A stretch of 64,000 nucleotides of DNA from Psychrobacillus sp042944905 (GTDB lineage: Bacteria; Bacillota; Bacilli; Bacillales_A; Planococcaceae): NCBI RefSeq assembly GCF_042944905.1, contig NZ_CP168496.1, forward strand, positions 124,001-188,000, given 5' to 3'. Below, one piece after another: positions 50,842 through 58,843 of the stretch. A model generated the notes under the pieces. That model saw nothing but the letters and a program-made list of their open reading frames with translations. It did not search any database and was not told the origin of the DNA. A program made the position numbers and the translations under genes. Position 1 is the first letter of the stretch. Every line of letters begins with the position of its first letter.

Positions 50842-51150
50842 ATGAAAGTTTATGGTGCTATCGTGGACAATGAAACACGTTGTACGCATTATCATACGGA
50901 AAAAGATATAATCGCCATAAAGTTTAAATGCTGCAATAGATACTATCCTTGCTACAAATGCCACGAGGAAGATGCAGACCATACGATCGAGCGTTGGCCG
51001 CAAGATCAGTTTGACGAATTGGCCATCCTTTGTGGTAGTTGCCAAACAGAGCTTTCGATTCATGCGTATATGCATAAAGATAACTGCCCGCATTGTAAGG
51101 CAACCTTCAATGAGAGATGTGCCGCCCATTATCCGATTTATTTTGAATGA
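50842..51150 (+). CDS. CHY zinc-finger protein
   Basis: The 102-residue protein has a CHY-type finger with paired cysteine and histidine ligands: TRCTHYHTEKD, FKCCNRYYPCYKCHEE, CGSCQTELS and CPHCKATFNERC. It starts immediately after the EcfT stop with TAGGAGGA just before, so it is the last gene of the operon. The family is widespread in Bacilli with no known function. A link to the biotin operon is positional only. Confidence 0.85.
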   Translation: MKVYGAIVDNETRCTHYHTEKDIIAIKFKCCNRYYPCYKCHEEDADHTIERWPQDQFDELAILCGSCQTELSIHAYMHKDNCPHCKATFNERCAAHYPIYFE

Positions 51151-51162
51151 TCAGTAAAACAT

Positions 51163-51209
51163 AGAAAAGGAGTTGTCTCAAAAGTAATTTTTGGGTTAAC
51201 TCCTTTTCT
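51163..51209 (+). terminator. Terminator of the bioY-ECF operon
   Basis: A 12-bp perfect stem (51163-51174 with 51198-51209) has a loop of about 23 bases. Its T-run is inside the stem, so it is weaker than most others here. Confidence 0.6.
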
Positions 51210-51279
51210 GAATGCATAGTACTAAGGTGATCGAACTCGCATGATACTTGTTATACTTTTATTTAGAAAACACACCTAC

Positions 51280-52560
51280 TTACTTTTTTCTTTTGTATTT
51301 AGTAGCCCGTCCTTTACCAATACGTACAATGACGCCCTGATCGATTAAAGTTTGCAATAAAATTCGCACAGAGGATTTGCTCTTATCTAAATAATCCTCA
51401 AGCTCTCTACTAGTAAATGTAACTTGTTCCTCTATCCAGTGTAGTAACCCTAATGGATATTGATCTTTATAATCCTCTAATTCAATTTTAGGTAATGTTA
51501 CAACAAATGAATTCGGTCCAATTTGCCAAAATGGTTGTTTTTCTGCAGTTTTATAACTTTCTTTAATACGTTGAAGACCTGTCCCATAACTTTCAATCCA
51601 TTTCATACGATAAAAGCAATTGGCTAACTTCGGATTTCTACTTTGTGAAATACCTAATTCGATATCTTGTACAGTTAACCCGTGCACCAAACCGCCGACA
51701 GATACAATTTCAATACGATCATCAAATAAGTGAATTAAAATACTTCCGCTAAAGCTATAATCTCTGTGTACTACTGCATTTATCAATGCCTCGCGTAACG
51801 CAGAAATAGGATATTCTCTAGTTTCTTTACGACTTAACCCATCAAAGGTTACTGACGCTGCGTTATGCAGTTGAATATATTCAAAAGTTTCATTCACTTG
51901 TCTCATCACAGAACCAGTAAATTCTTTTCGATCTTGAAAATCTAATTTAGTAATACCTTTATAACGAGCGCATTTAATAGAATGCTCACATTGATCTGAT
52001 AAAAGATGTCCTAAATTAGTATAATAATCCTCTGTGTTGATAATTCCTAATGTCCGTTGTTGCATACGTTCGAAAGGTATTCCCTCAGTTGTAAATAAAG
52101 ATGTGGTCTCGTTGAAAGTTAATGATTGTTTAATACATCTCAAATTTTCATATTGAGTACCATCTGATTCTATAATCATTTGACGAATCGCTTCATCTGA
52201 TGCAGAGCTAGTAGATGTACCGTGGCGTATAAATACGCCGGATGGTTTCATGCCTTTACTCGCAATGTGATATGGCCTTCTTGAGCCACGTGTTATATCA
52301 ATTTTTATGATTTGTTTATCTTCAATTGATACAATTTTTGCTGATGAATGCACAAGAATATCAGGTTTTATGCTATCTCTAAGCGTGTTACTAACGGCTT
52401 CTAAATCTTTGTGTGCGTTTTTTAAACCGATTATTGTTCCATCGTCATCAATTCCGATTAAAATTTTTCCGCCATTCGTATTAGCGAATGCTATAATTTC
52501 TTTTGTTAAACCTTCAGTAATTTCACGTTTCAGTTCAAGCGTAGAGCTTTCTTCGTACAC
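51280..52560 (-). CDS. AlbA_2/Schlafen-type ATP-binding regulator
   Basis: The protein is about 426 residues. The N-terminal AlbA_2 (divergent AAA-4) domain has TLELKREITEGLTKEIIAFA and GGKILIGIDDDGTIIG. The centre has a conserved VHRDYSFSGSILIHLFDDRIEI and SYGTGLQRIKESY (histidine-kinase-like ATPase HATPase_c_4). The C-terminus is a winged HTH (FTSRELEDYLDKSKSSVRIL). The likely start is GTG 52560, with GAGAGG upstream. Such proteins are usually DNA-binding and stress-linked, sometimes part of defence islands; nothing defensive is adjacent here. Palindromic repeats upstream suggest autoregulation. Confidence 0.82.
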   Translation of the reverse strand: MYEESSTLELKREITEGLTKEIIAFANTNGGKILIGIDDDGTIIGLKNAHKDLEAVSNTLRDSIKPDILVHSSAKIVSIEDKQIIKIDITRGSRRPYHIASKGMKPSGVFIRHGTSTSSASDEAIRQMIIESDGTQYENLRCIKQSLTFNETTSLFTTEGIPFERMQQRTLGIINTEDYYTNLGHLLSDQCEHSIKCARYKGITKLDFQDRKEFTGSVMRQVNETFEYIQLHNAASVTFDGLSRKETREYPISALREALINAVVHRDYSFSGSILIHLFDDRIEIVSVGGLVHGLTVQDIELGISQSRNPKLANCFYRMKWIESYGTGLQRIKESYKTAEKQPFWQIGPNSFVVTLPKIELEDYKDQYPLGLLHWIEEQVTFTSRELEDYLDKSKSSVRILLQTLIDQGVIVRIGKGRATKYKRKK

Positions 52561-52590
52561 ACTAGTCACCTCTCTTTAGTATGTGATAAT

Positions 52591-52639
52591 CAAATCGATT
52601 ACTTTTATTTAATCAATTATAATCGATTATAATCGATTA
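52591..52639. promoter_or_regulatory. Palindromic operator array upstream of the AlbA_2 gene
   Basis: TAATCGATTA occurs twice back to back (52620-52629 and 52630-52639), with weaker copies AATCGATTA (52594-52602 region) and AATCAATTA nearby. It is an obvious candidate for self-regulation by the HTH protein. Confidence 0.55.
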
Positions 52640-52703
52640 ATCAAATAAAATAGAATATTTCAATCTTCTCTATTAATAACTCAATAATGACCCTGAAAAC
52701 GAC

Positions 52704-52743
52704 AAAAAGAGCTGTTCCTGAGTCAAAATGGAACAACTCTTTT
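52704..52743 (-). terminator. Terminator of the RlmI-like gene
   Basis: AAAAGAGCTGTTCC pairs with GGAACAACTCTTTT with one mismatch. The T-run is on the minus strand, just after the stop at 52747. Confidence 0.85.
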
Positions 52744-52746
52744 CGA

Positions 52747-53937
52747 TTATTTCACTCGTATAAATAACACCTTCAAATAATTCCCCTCTTTAAAAAGCGA
52801 TGAAGTTCTAAAATCACTTGGTAGAGAATATTCTTCTTCAATCGTATATTTGCGATTACTTTCTTTAAAAGCTTTTTCCACAAAGGTTTTAAACTTTTTC
52901 ATTCCAAACGTTGCATTGTTTGTAGATGCAACGATCACTCCATTTTTCTCTGTAATTGCAATAGCGTCTTTTAGCAAATTCGTATAATCCTTTGCAGAGC
53001 TAAATGTGTACTTTTTCGAACGTGCAAAGCTAGGGGGATCTAGAATTACTACATCAAAAGCTAGTTCTTTTCGTTTGGCATATTTAAAATAATCAAATAC
53101 ATCCATCACAATAATGTCTTGCTTTTCCGCATCCATTCTGTTCACTTCAAATTGCTCGGTCGTTTTAGTTAAGCTTCGTTTCGCAAGGTCGACACTTGTC
53201 GTTTTCTTTGCGCCACCTGCGGCTGCAAAAACAGAAAAAGCCCCAGTATAAGAAAAAGTATTCAGTACATTTTTCCCTTTTGAATAAGCATCACGAATCT
53301 TTTTACGAACATCACGCTGATCTAAAAACACCCCGACCATCGCTCCATCATTCAAATAGATTGCGAAGTTTAGACCATTTTCCTTCACAATCAGTGGAAA
53401 CTCGCCACGTTCACCTTTCACAAAATCATCGTCTTCTACATACTGGCCCTTTGTATCAAAGCGTTTTTTCTCATAAATCCCTCTATACGAAACTGATGCC
53501 TCAAGTGCCTCTAAAATCATTTCTTTAAAGGAATAGATTCCTTCGCTATACCAGCTTATTAAATAAAAACCATCGAAATAATCAATTGTTAGACCGCCGA
53601 TTCCATCGCCTTCGCCGTTAAATATACGGAATGCAGTCGTATCGTTACTACTATAGTAATCCTCCCGATTTTTAATTGCTGCAGCTATTTTCTTTTGGAA
53701 AAAAGAAGTATCAATCTTTTCGTTTTCCTTTTTCGACAGCAGCCAACCTATCCCTTTATTTTGCATTCCCACATAGCCTTTTCCGACAAATTTACCTGCA
53801 GGGTTTTGTAAGTTCAAAATAGAACCTTCTTTAAAAGAATCAGCCTCATGGAACCCATCTTTTAATAAAATAGGAACTCCTTTTTGTAAATCTTGTGCTA
53901 ATGCATCTTTCACTTTTACATCTATTTCATTTGTCAT
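52747..53937 (-). CDS. Class I SAM-dependent rRNA methyltransferase, RlmI/YwbD-like
   Basis: The 396-residue protein has an N-terminal PUA-like domain, a central EEHFP-like region, and a SAM-binding fold with NTFSYTGAFSVFAAAGGA. The catalytic region is VILDPPSFARSK. These match the 23S rRNA m5C methyltransferase family RlmI. The ATG at 53937 follows GAGG by nine bases. The exact target base in Bacilli is not established. It is followed by its own terminator. Confidence 0.88.
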   Translation of the reverse strand: MTNEIDVKVKDALAQDLQKGVPILLKDGFHEADSFKEGSILNLQNPAGKFVGKGYVGMQNKGIGWLLSKKENEKIDTSFFQKKIAAAIKNREDYYSSNDTTAFRIFNGEGDGIGGLTIDYFDGFYLISWYSEGIYSFKEMILEALEASVSYRGIYEKKRFDTKGQYVEDDDFVKGERGEFPLIVKENGLNFAIYLNDGAMVGVFLDQRDVRKKIRDAYSKGKNVLNTFSYTGAFSVFAAAGGAKKTTSVDLAKRSLTKTTEQFEVNRMDAEKQDIIVMDVFDYFKYAKRKELAFDVVILDPPSFARSKKYTFSSAKDYTNLLKDAIAITEKNGVIVASTNNATFGMKKFKTFVEKAFKESNRKYTIEEEYSLPSDFRTSSLFKEGNYLKVLFIRVK

Positions 53938-53987
53938 TGTTGTCATCCTCAAATATGATTTTTAATCATTATCTCATAATCGCGCAC

Positions 53988-54110
53988 TTATTCGCTCGAT
54001 TTATTATTTTCTAGCTCTTTCACTCGTTTTTCTAGTTTGTTATATTTGTTTGTCGCATCTAGTGCAAAAACAAAGGCAATAATAGCAAATACAAAAGTAA
54101 CGGATCCCAT
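53988..54110 (-). CDS. 40-residue small membrane protein
   Basis: The sequence is MGSVTFVFAIIAFVFALDAT then a coiled-coil-like tail ending ELENNKSSE. There is one hydrophobic helix (residues 4-18) and a K/E-rich heptad tail (YNKLEKRVKELE). GAGAGGAG is a good ribosome site before the ATG at 54110. It resembles short single-pass proteins found upstream of many Bacillus genes; I do not know a family. It lies between the methyltransferase gene and the divergent small gene. Confidence 0.7.
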   Translation of the reverse strand: MGSVTFVFAIIAFVFALDATNKYNKLEKRVKELENNKSSE

Positions 54111-54183
54111 TATCGTCTACTCCTCTCTCTACATATTCTTATGGTACAATATATTATACGTATGCATAGGAAGGAAGTTAGCT

Positions 54184-54420
54184 GTGAAAAAATCTAAAGT
54201 AATCGTGCCGATAATGGTCGTCGTAGCTGTGCTTGCAACAATTATTCTAAACAAAGAAGATTATAATGAAGTAACTATTATAAATAAAATCCTAATCATT
54301 GCAGGAGCTGCAATTGTGTCCTCTATTATAGGATACTTCCTACTTGGATCAGATATAGATAAAATAGATCCAAAACCAATGAATAACACATTTAATAATA
54401 AGAAGGGAAACAGTAAATAA
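54184..54420 (+). CDS. Small two-helix membrane protein
   Basis: The 78-residue protein has two hydrophobic helices (about residues 5-22 and 33-55), with NKEDYNEVTIINK between them and a polar tail. The start is GTG 54184 with GGAAGG upstream; the open frame extends further back but through the divergent gene. Its terminator begins inside the last codons. The family is unknown. Confidence 0.7.
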   Translation: MKKSKVIVPIMVVVAVLATIILNKEDYNEVTIINKILIIAGAAIVSSIIGYFLLGSDIDKIDPKPMNNTFNNKKGNSK

Positions 54421-54437
54421 TCTGTTTACCCTTTTTT
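54403..54437 (+). terminator. Terminator overlapping the end of the small gene
   Basis: AAGGGAAACAG and CTGTTTACCCTT form a stem with one bulge around the TAA stop, followed by T6. Confidence 0.75.
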
Positions 54438-54458
54438 CATAAGGGAGGAGTCGCTCAA

Positions 54459-56225
54459 GTGTTAGAAAAAGCACGTCAATTATTACAAACTTATTTTGGA
54501 TATGATTCGTTTCGAGAAGGACAAGAAACCGTTATAAACTATGTGTTAGAAAACAAAGCGAGTTTATGTGTAATGCCAACTGGAGGAGGCAAATCTCTTT
54601 GCTATCAAATTCCTTCTTTAATGTTGGAAGGCACAACAATCGTTATTTCGCCATTGATTTCTCTAATGAAGGATCAAGTCGACACATTATTACAGGCGGG
54701 GATTCCAGCTACCTTTATAAATAGTACATTAACTGCTGAAGAAGTAAGAGAAACAATGGAAGAAGTGCAAAATGGGCAATATCGTCTACTTTATATAGCA
54801 CCGGAACGACTGGAGTCTACAAACTTTTTAAATCAATTAAAGCGCGTTAAAGTGCCATTAATAGCGGTAGATGAAGCGCATTGTATTTCCCAATGGGGAC
54901 ATGATTTCCGACCAAGCTATCGTGCGATTCATCGATTAAAGGAAATTTTTGAGGAAGCGCCAGTTGTACTTGCTTTAACAGCCACCGCTACTCCAGATGT
55001 TCGTGCTGATATATGCAGATTGCTTCAAATTAAAGAGGATAATACAGTAATTACAGGATTCGCTCGTTCAAATTTATCTTTTTCGGTTGTACTAGGACAA
55101 GATAAAAATAGATTTTTGAAAGATTTTATTAAAAAGAACACTCAAGAAGTCGGTATTATTTATGCAGCTACTAGAAAAACGGTCGATTTACTCTACGAAT
55201 TGTTAATAAAGTCAGGAGTCCGCGCTGCAAAATATCATGCAGGTCTTCCAGAAGCATTTCGAAATAAAGAGCAGGAGCGGTTTCTAACGGATGAAGCGCA
55301 AGTAATGGTTGCAACGAATGCCTTCGGAATGGGTATTGATAAATCGAATGTACGTTATGTCATTCATTATCAGCTTCCGAAAAATATGGAAAGCTATTAT
55401 CAAGAGGCAGGAAGAGCTGGACGAGACGGTTTACCGAGTGAGTGCGTCGTTTTATATGCTTCACAAGATGTACAGACACAACGATTTTTAATAGACCAAG
55501 CGTTGGATCGTGAAAGAATTCCGCAAGAATTGGAAAAGCTACAAGGAATGGTCGATTATTGTCATACGGAAAATTGTTTACAACAGTTTATCGTGTATTA
55601 TTTTGGAGAACCAAACGGAGAACCATGTGGTCGATGTGGAAATTGCACGGATAAAAGGGAAATGTCAGATGTTACAAAAGAAGTGCAGATGGTGCTTTCC
55701 TGTGTTGTTCGAATGGGTCAGAAATTTGGGAAAACAATTACAGCACAAGTGTTAACCGGTTCACAAAACAAAAAAGTAATGGATTTCGGATTTACCAAAT
55801 TATCTACGTACGGAATATTAAAAAACAAGTCGTTAAAAGAAGTTTCTGGCTTAATGGAGTTTATGATTTCAGAAGGTTTACTTGCAGTTAAACATGGCAG
55901 CTTACCGACCATTTACGTATCGGATGCAGGAAAGGATGTATTACTTGGGAAAAGACAAGTAATGCGTAAAGGAGTAGCAGTAACTAAACAAATCGCGAAG
56001 AATGATCCGTTATTTGAAGGTTTAAGAGTGCTTCGGAAAAAACTTGCGGACGAAGCTGGTGTACCACCGTTTGTTATTTTTTCAGATAAAACACTACAAG
56101 ACATGTGTGTAAAGCGCCCGCAAACCGAAGAAGAATTATTAGATGTTCATGGAGTAGGTGCAAATAAGCAAGAAAAATACGGAAAAGTTTTTCTCGAAGA
56201 AATTAATCGTTATAGTACAGTGTAA
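54459..56225 (+). CDS. recQ: ATP-dependent DNA helicase RecQ
   Basis: RecQ is a 3'-5' helicase of recombination and fork repair. The 588 residues have the helicase core with PTGGGKSLCYQIP (Walker A), VDEAHCISQWGHDFRP (DEAH box plus the aromatic-rich loop), and the C-half MATNAFGMGIDKSNVR and YYQEAGRAGRDG. The zinc cysteines are in CLQQFIVYYFG and CGRCGNC. A single HRDC domain closes the protein (LQDMCVKRPQTEEELLDVHG). The start is GTG 54459, eight bases after GGGAGGAG. At 588 residues it is shorter than RecQ of E. coli, like Bacillus RecQ. Confidence 0.95.
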   Translation: MLEKARQLLQTYFGYDSFREGQETVINYVLENKASLCVMPTGGGKSLCYQIPSLMLEGTTIVISPLISLMKDQVDTLLQAGIPATFINSTLTAEEVRETMEEVQNGQYRLLYIAPERLESTNFLNQLKRVKVPLIAVDEAHCISQWGHDFRPSYRAIHRLKEIFEEAPVVLALTATATPDVRADICRLLQIKEDNTVITGFARSNLSFSVVLGQDKNRFLKDFIKKNTQEVGIIYAATRKTVDLLYELLIKSGVRAAKYHAGLPEAFRNKEQERFLTDEAQVMVATNAFGMGIDKSNVRYVIHYQLPKNMESYYQEAGRAGRDGLPSECVVLYASQDVQTQRFLIDQALDRERIPQELEKLQGMVDYCHTENCLQQFIVYYFGEPNGEPCGRCGNCTDKREMSDVTKEVQMVLSCVVRMGQKFGKTITAQVLTGSQNKKVMDFGFTKLSTYGILKNKSLKEVSGLMEFMISEGLLAVKHGSLPTIYVSDAGKDVLLGKRQVMRKGVAVTKQIAKNDPLFEGLRVLRKKLADEAGVPPFVIFSDKTLQDMCVKRPQTEEELLDVHGVGANKQEKYGKVFLEEINRYSTV

Positions 56226-56431
56226 TTTTTGTGGGATACTACGGTTAAATTAGAAGGAACATTAATTTTCTTCGCGTCTTCAGTAGAAATTTCGACAATA
56301 ACTGACTGCTCTAAAATTTTGAAAATAGTACCATGAACTTCATGATCATTACGTGTAAAAGAGATTTTCTCATCAATTGACCGTGCTGCTACGAAGTCAG
56401 AAACTTCTTTTGGTTGTCGTTGGAAACTCAT
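56210..56431 (-). CDS. YkvS-like DUF2187 family protein
   Basis: The 73-residue beta-rich protein has SFTRNDHEVHGTIFKILEQS, VIVEIS and TVVSHKNYTVL, which match the DUF2187/YkvS fold. The family is a KOW-like small protein of unknown function. Its last 16 bases overlap the recQ stop on the other strand. AAAGAGG precedes the ATG. Confidence 0.8.
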   Translation of the reverse strand: MSFQRQPKEVSDFVAARSIDEKISFTRNDHEVHGTIFKILEQSVIVEISTEDAKKINVPSNLTVVSHKNYTVL

Positions 56432-56598
56432 GTGCTAACCTCTTTTCTAGTTTTGTTCACGCAAAAAGCGATATTTCAATTATACCACAGTTAACCTGTT
56501 ATAATGTGATAATGAGGTTATTTGTCGAAACTTGTTCAACAAAATAGGAAGATAAATATTCAACTGTTAAATTAGATTTAAAGAGGAGATTATGCATA

Positions 56599-58035
56599 GT
56601 GCATTTTAAAGAGTTAAAGTTAGACGAAAAAATATTACGTGCCATCGAACAATTAGGCTATACAGAGCCGACAGAAGTACAACAAAAGGTAATTCCGGTT
56701 GCCCTTCAGAAACAAGATATTCTTGTGAAATCTAAAACTGGTAGTGGAAAAACTGCTTCATTTGCGACGCCGTTATGTGAGCTTGTAGATTGGGAAGAAA
56801 ACAAACCACAAGCATTAGTGCTTACACCAACAAGAGAATTAGCAGTTCAGGTACAGGAAGACATCACGAATATTGGTCGTTATAAGCGAATAAAAGGACT
56901 TGCCCTGTACGGGAAATCACCATTTGCTAGACAAAAATTAGCGTTAAAGCAAAAAACACATATCATTGTAGGGACACCAGGACGAGTGTTGGACCATATC
57001 GAAAAAGGAACACTTGATGTGTCAAAAATTGAATATCTTGTCATTGATGAAGCAGATGAAATGTTAAATATGGGCTTTTTAGAACAAGTGGAATCGATTA
57101 TTAAATTATTGCCCAAAGAACGCACAACTATGTTATTTTCCGCAACTTTATCAGACGTGATTAAAAAGTTAAGTAGCAAATACATGAAGCAAGCAGTTTC
57201 TATTGAGATAGATGCTGCTGAAGAAAATGCTCCGGATATTGAGCATGTAAAGTATGTTGTGAGGGAGGAACTTAAGTTTTCATTCCTCGAAAAACTGACG
57301 ATTATCGAAAACCCTGACAGTTGTATCATCTTCTGCCGTACAAAAGACAGAGTGGAACAACTGGTGGATATGTTAGATGAAAAAGGCTATACGGCAGATA
57401 AAATTCATGGTGGAATGATGCAGGAAGACCGTTTTGAAGTAATGGATGATTTCCGTCGAGGAGATTTCAGATATTTAATTGCCACAGATGTAGCAGCCCG
57501 TGGGATTGATATTGAGGACATCACCCATGTTGTTCATTATGATGTGCCGCTTGAAAAAGAAAGCTATGTCCATCGTACAGGTAGAACAGGACGTGCAGGC
57601 CGTAGCGGAAAATCAATTATGCTTGCAACCCCACATGAGGACAAGTTTGTAAAAGAAATTGAAGATTATATTGGCTTTGAGATTCCTACTGGAGCTGAAT
57701 TGTCTGCAGAAGCAGTAGCGAAAAATCGTGCTGCATTTGATTTGAAAATGCAGGAGCAACCAGAAGTTAAAGAATCCAAAGGTGCACAATTAAACGCAAA
57801 TATAACAAAACTATATTTTAACGGTGGTAAGAAAAAGAAACTTCGCGCTGTCGATTTCGTCGGAACACTTGCAAAAATAGAGGGAGTTTCCGCTGACGAC
57901 ATCGGTATTATTACAATTCAAGACAATGTCACTTACGTTGAAATACTAAACGGCAAAGGTCCTCTTGTATTAAAAACGATGAGAAACACAACGATTAAAG
58001 GTAAATTACTTAAAGTGCATATTGCACATAAATAA
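56599..58035 (+). CDS. dbpA: DEAD-box ATP-dependent RNA helicase DbpA (YxiN)
   Basis: DbpA unwinds 23S rRNA helix 92 in late 50S assembly. The 478 residues carry the Q motif (GYTEPTEVQQKVIP), Walker A SKTGSGKT, PTRELA, DEAD box VIDEADEM, SAT in LFSATLS, ARGIDIEDITHVVHYD and HRTGRTGRAG. The C-terminal 75-residue RNA-binding domain (KKKLRAVDFVGTLAKIEGVS) is specific to DbpA/YxiN. The start is GTG 56599. The gene is monocistronic with a terminator. Confidence 0.93.
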   Translation: MHFKELKLDEKILRAIEQLGYTEPTEVQQKVIPVALQKQDILVKSKTGSGKTASFATPLCELVDWEENKPQALVLTPTRELAVQVQEDITNIGRYKRIKGLALYGKSPFARQKLALKQKTHIIVGTPGRVLDHIEKGTLDVSKIEYLVIDEADEMLNMGFLEQVESIIKLLPKERTTMLFSATLSDVIKKLSSKYMKQAVSIEIDAAEENAPDIEHVKYVVREELKFSFLEKLTIIENPDSCIIFCRTKDRVEQLVDMLDEKGYTADKIHGGMMQEDRFEVMDDFRRGDFRYLIATDVAARGIDIEDITHVVHYDVPLEKESYVHRTGRTGRAGRSGKSIMLATPHEDKFVKEIEDYIGFEIPTGAELSAEAVAKNRAAFDLKMQEQPEVKESKGAQLNANITKLYFNGGKKKKLRAVDFVGTLAKIEGVSADDIGIITIQDNVTYVEILNGKGPLVLKTMRNTTIKGKLLKVHIAHK

Positions 58036-58072
58036 AAAAACGGAGAGGGACTAGTTCCTTCTTCGTTTTTAT
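58034..58072 (+). terminator. Terminator of dbpA
   Basis: AACGGAGAGGGA and TTCCTTCTTCGTT form a stem with mismatches, followed by T5. Confidence 0.8.
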
Positions 58073-58111
58073 TTTTTTTAGAAAAGAGAAGATTCATTTG
58101 AAATGATAAGC

Positions 58112-58245
58112 ACCACATAACCTTGGTGAGTACCACATAACAAGTGGCGAGTGCCACATAACAAGTAGCGAGCACCACATAATCAAGTATGAGTACCACA
58201 TAGCCCGGTTTGAGTACCACATAAGCAAGTACGAGTAGCACAAAA
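58112..58245 (+). repeat. Degenerate tandem repeat, 21-bp period (locus D)
   Basis: Seven units beginning ACCACATAA or GCCACATAA follow each other with spacings of 20-21 bases. The end of each unit is GAGT. The shared GAG-ACCA layout suggests a relation to the 24.1-kb units, although the core differs. It lies between dbpA and a convergent Nudix gene. Confidence 0.75.
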
Positions 58246-58261
58246 AGAGCTTGAGGCTAAC

Positions 58262-58705
58262 TTAAACCACAAGCTCATCTTCTATAAATTTTCGATAAGA
58301 TGACAACATACCATCAGGCAACTTACTTGGTGGGAAAAATTGAAGACTGATCGATTCGTCTCCGTCTGGTGACATAACTCCATTATAATTTCTTGTTTTA
58401 TACACAGTAGTAACGGAATAGAAAGTATCCCCATTCGCTACTTCAAAATAATAATCAGGTCCAGAGTATACGTGACACAATTCTAACTCTCCGACACATA
58501 GCCCCGTCTCCTCTAAAACCTCTCTTCGTGCAGTATCCTCTAGGCTTTCTCCAAGTTCCATTAATCCGCCGGGCAAACCGAAAATTCCAGGAGCTCTTTC
58601 TTGTAGTAATACTTCATCTTTATTATTTAAAATGAGCACAACAGATCCTGGAAGTATAAGTGGGCTATGACCAACGTATTTTCGTAATTCTTTGTAGTAT
58701 TCCAT
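58262..58705 (-). CDS. Nudix hydrolase
   Basis: The 147-residue enzyme cleaves nucleoside diphosphates linked to another moiety. The Nudix box is complete (GGLMELGESLEDTARREV followed by LEETGL). The fold starts with SVVLILNNKDEVLLQERAPG. The C-terminal half has SISLQFFPPSKLPDG, found in ADP-ribose and CTP-type pyrophosphatases. The substrate is unknown. It probably has a promoter just before 58705. Confidence 0.9.
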   Translation of the reverse strand: MEYYKELRKYVGHSPLILPGSVVLILNNKDEVLLQERAPGIFGLPGGLMELGESLEDTARREVLEETGLCVGELELCHVYSGPDYYFEVANGDTFYSVTTVYKTRNYNGVMSPDGDESISLQFFPPSKLPDGMLSSYRKFIEDELVV

Positions 58706-58843
58706 CTATATTATCTTTTCGTGAGCATAATTCTATTATTAGTGTACAATAAAAAATGATAAGATACTTGGTAGAATGAAACTTCAATCAATGAGAATCG
58801 TATAACTATTTAAGAAGAAATAAATGGAGGATGTGAACGTTAA

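Noticed and set aside
43653..51150. Reading the acyl genes as an aromatic or PHA pathway
   Set aside because: No PHA synthase, phasin or aromatic ring-cleavage gene is present, and the operon is headed by a BirA operator and ends with ECF genes. A different acid remains possible, so this is only set aside.
51280..52560. Anti-phage defence island around the AlbA_2 protein
   Set aside because: Neighbours are biotin transport, an rRNA methyltransferase and recQ; there is no nuclease, toxin or other defence gene.
57933..58241. Minus-strand frame with VVL-Y heptapeptide repeats
   Set aside because: It is produced by the 21-bp tandem repeat between dbpA and the Nudix gene.
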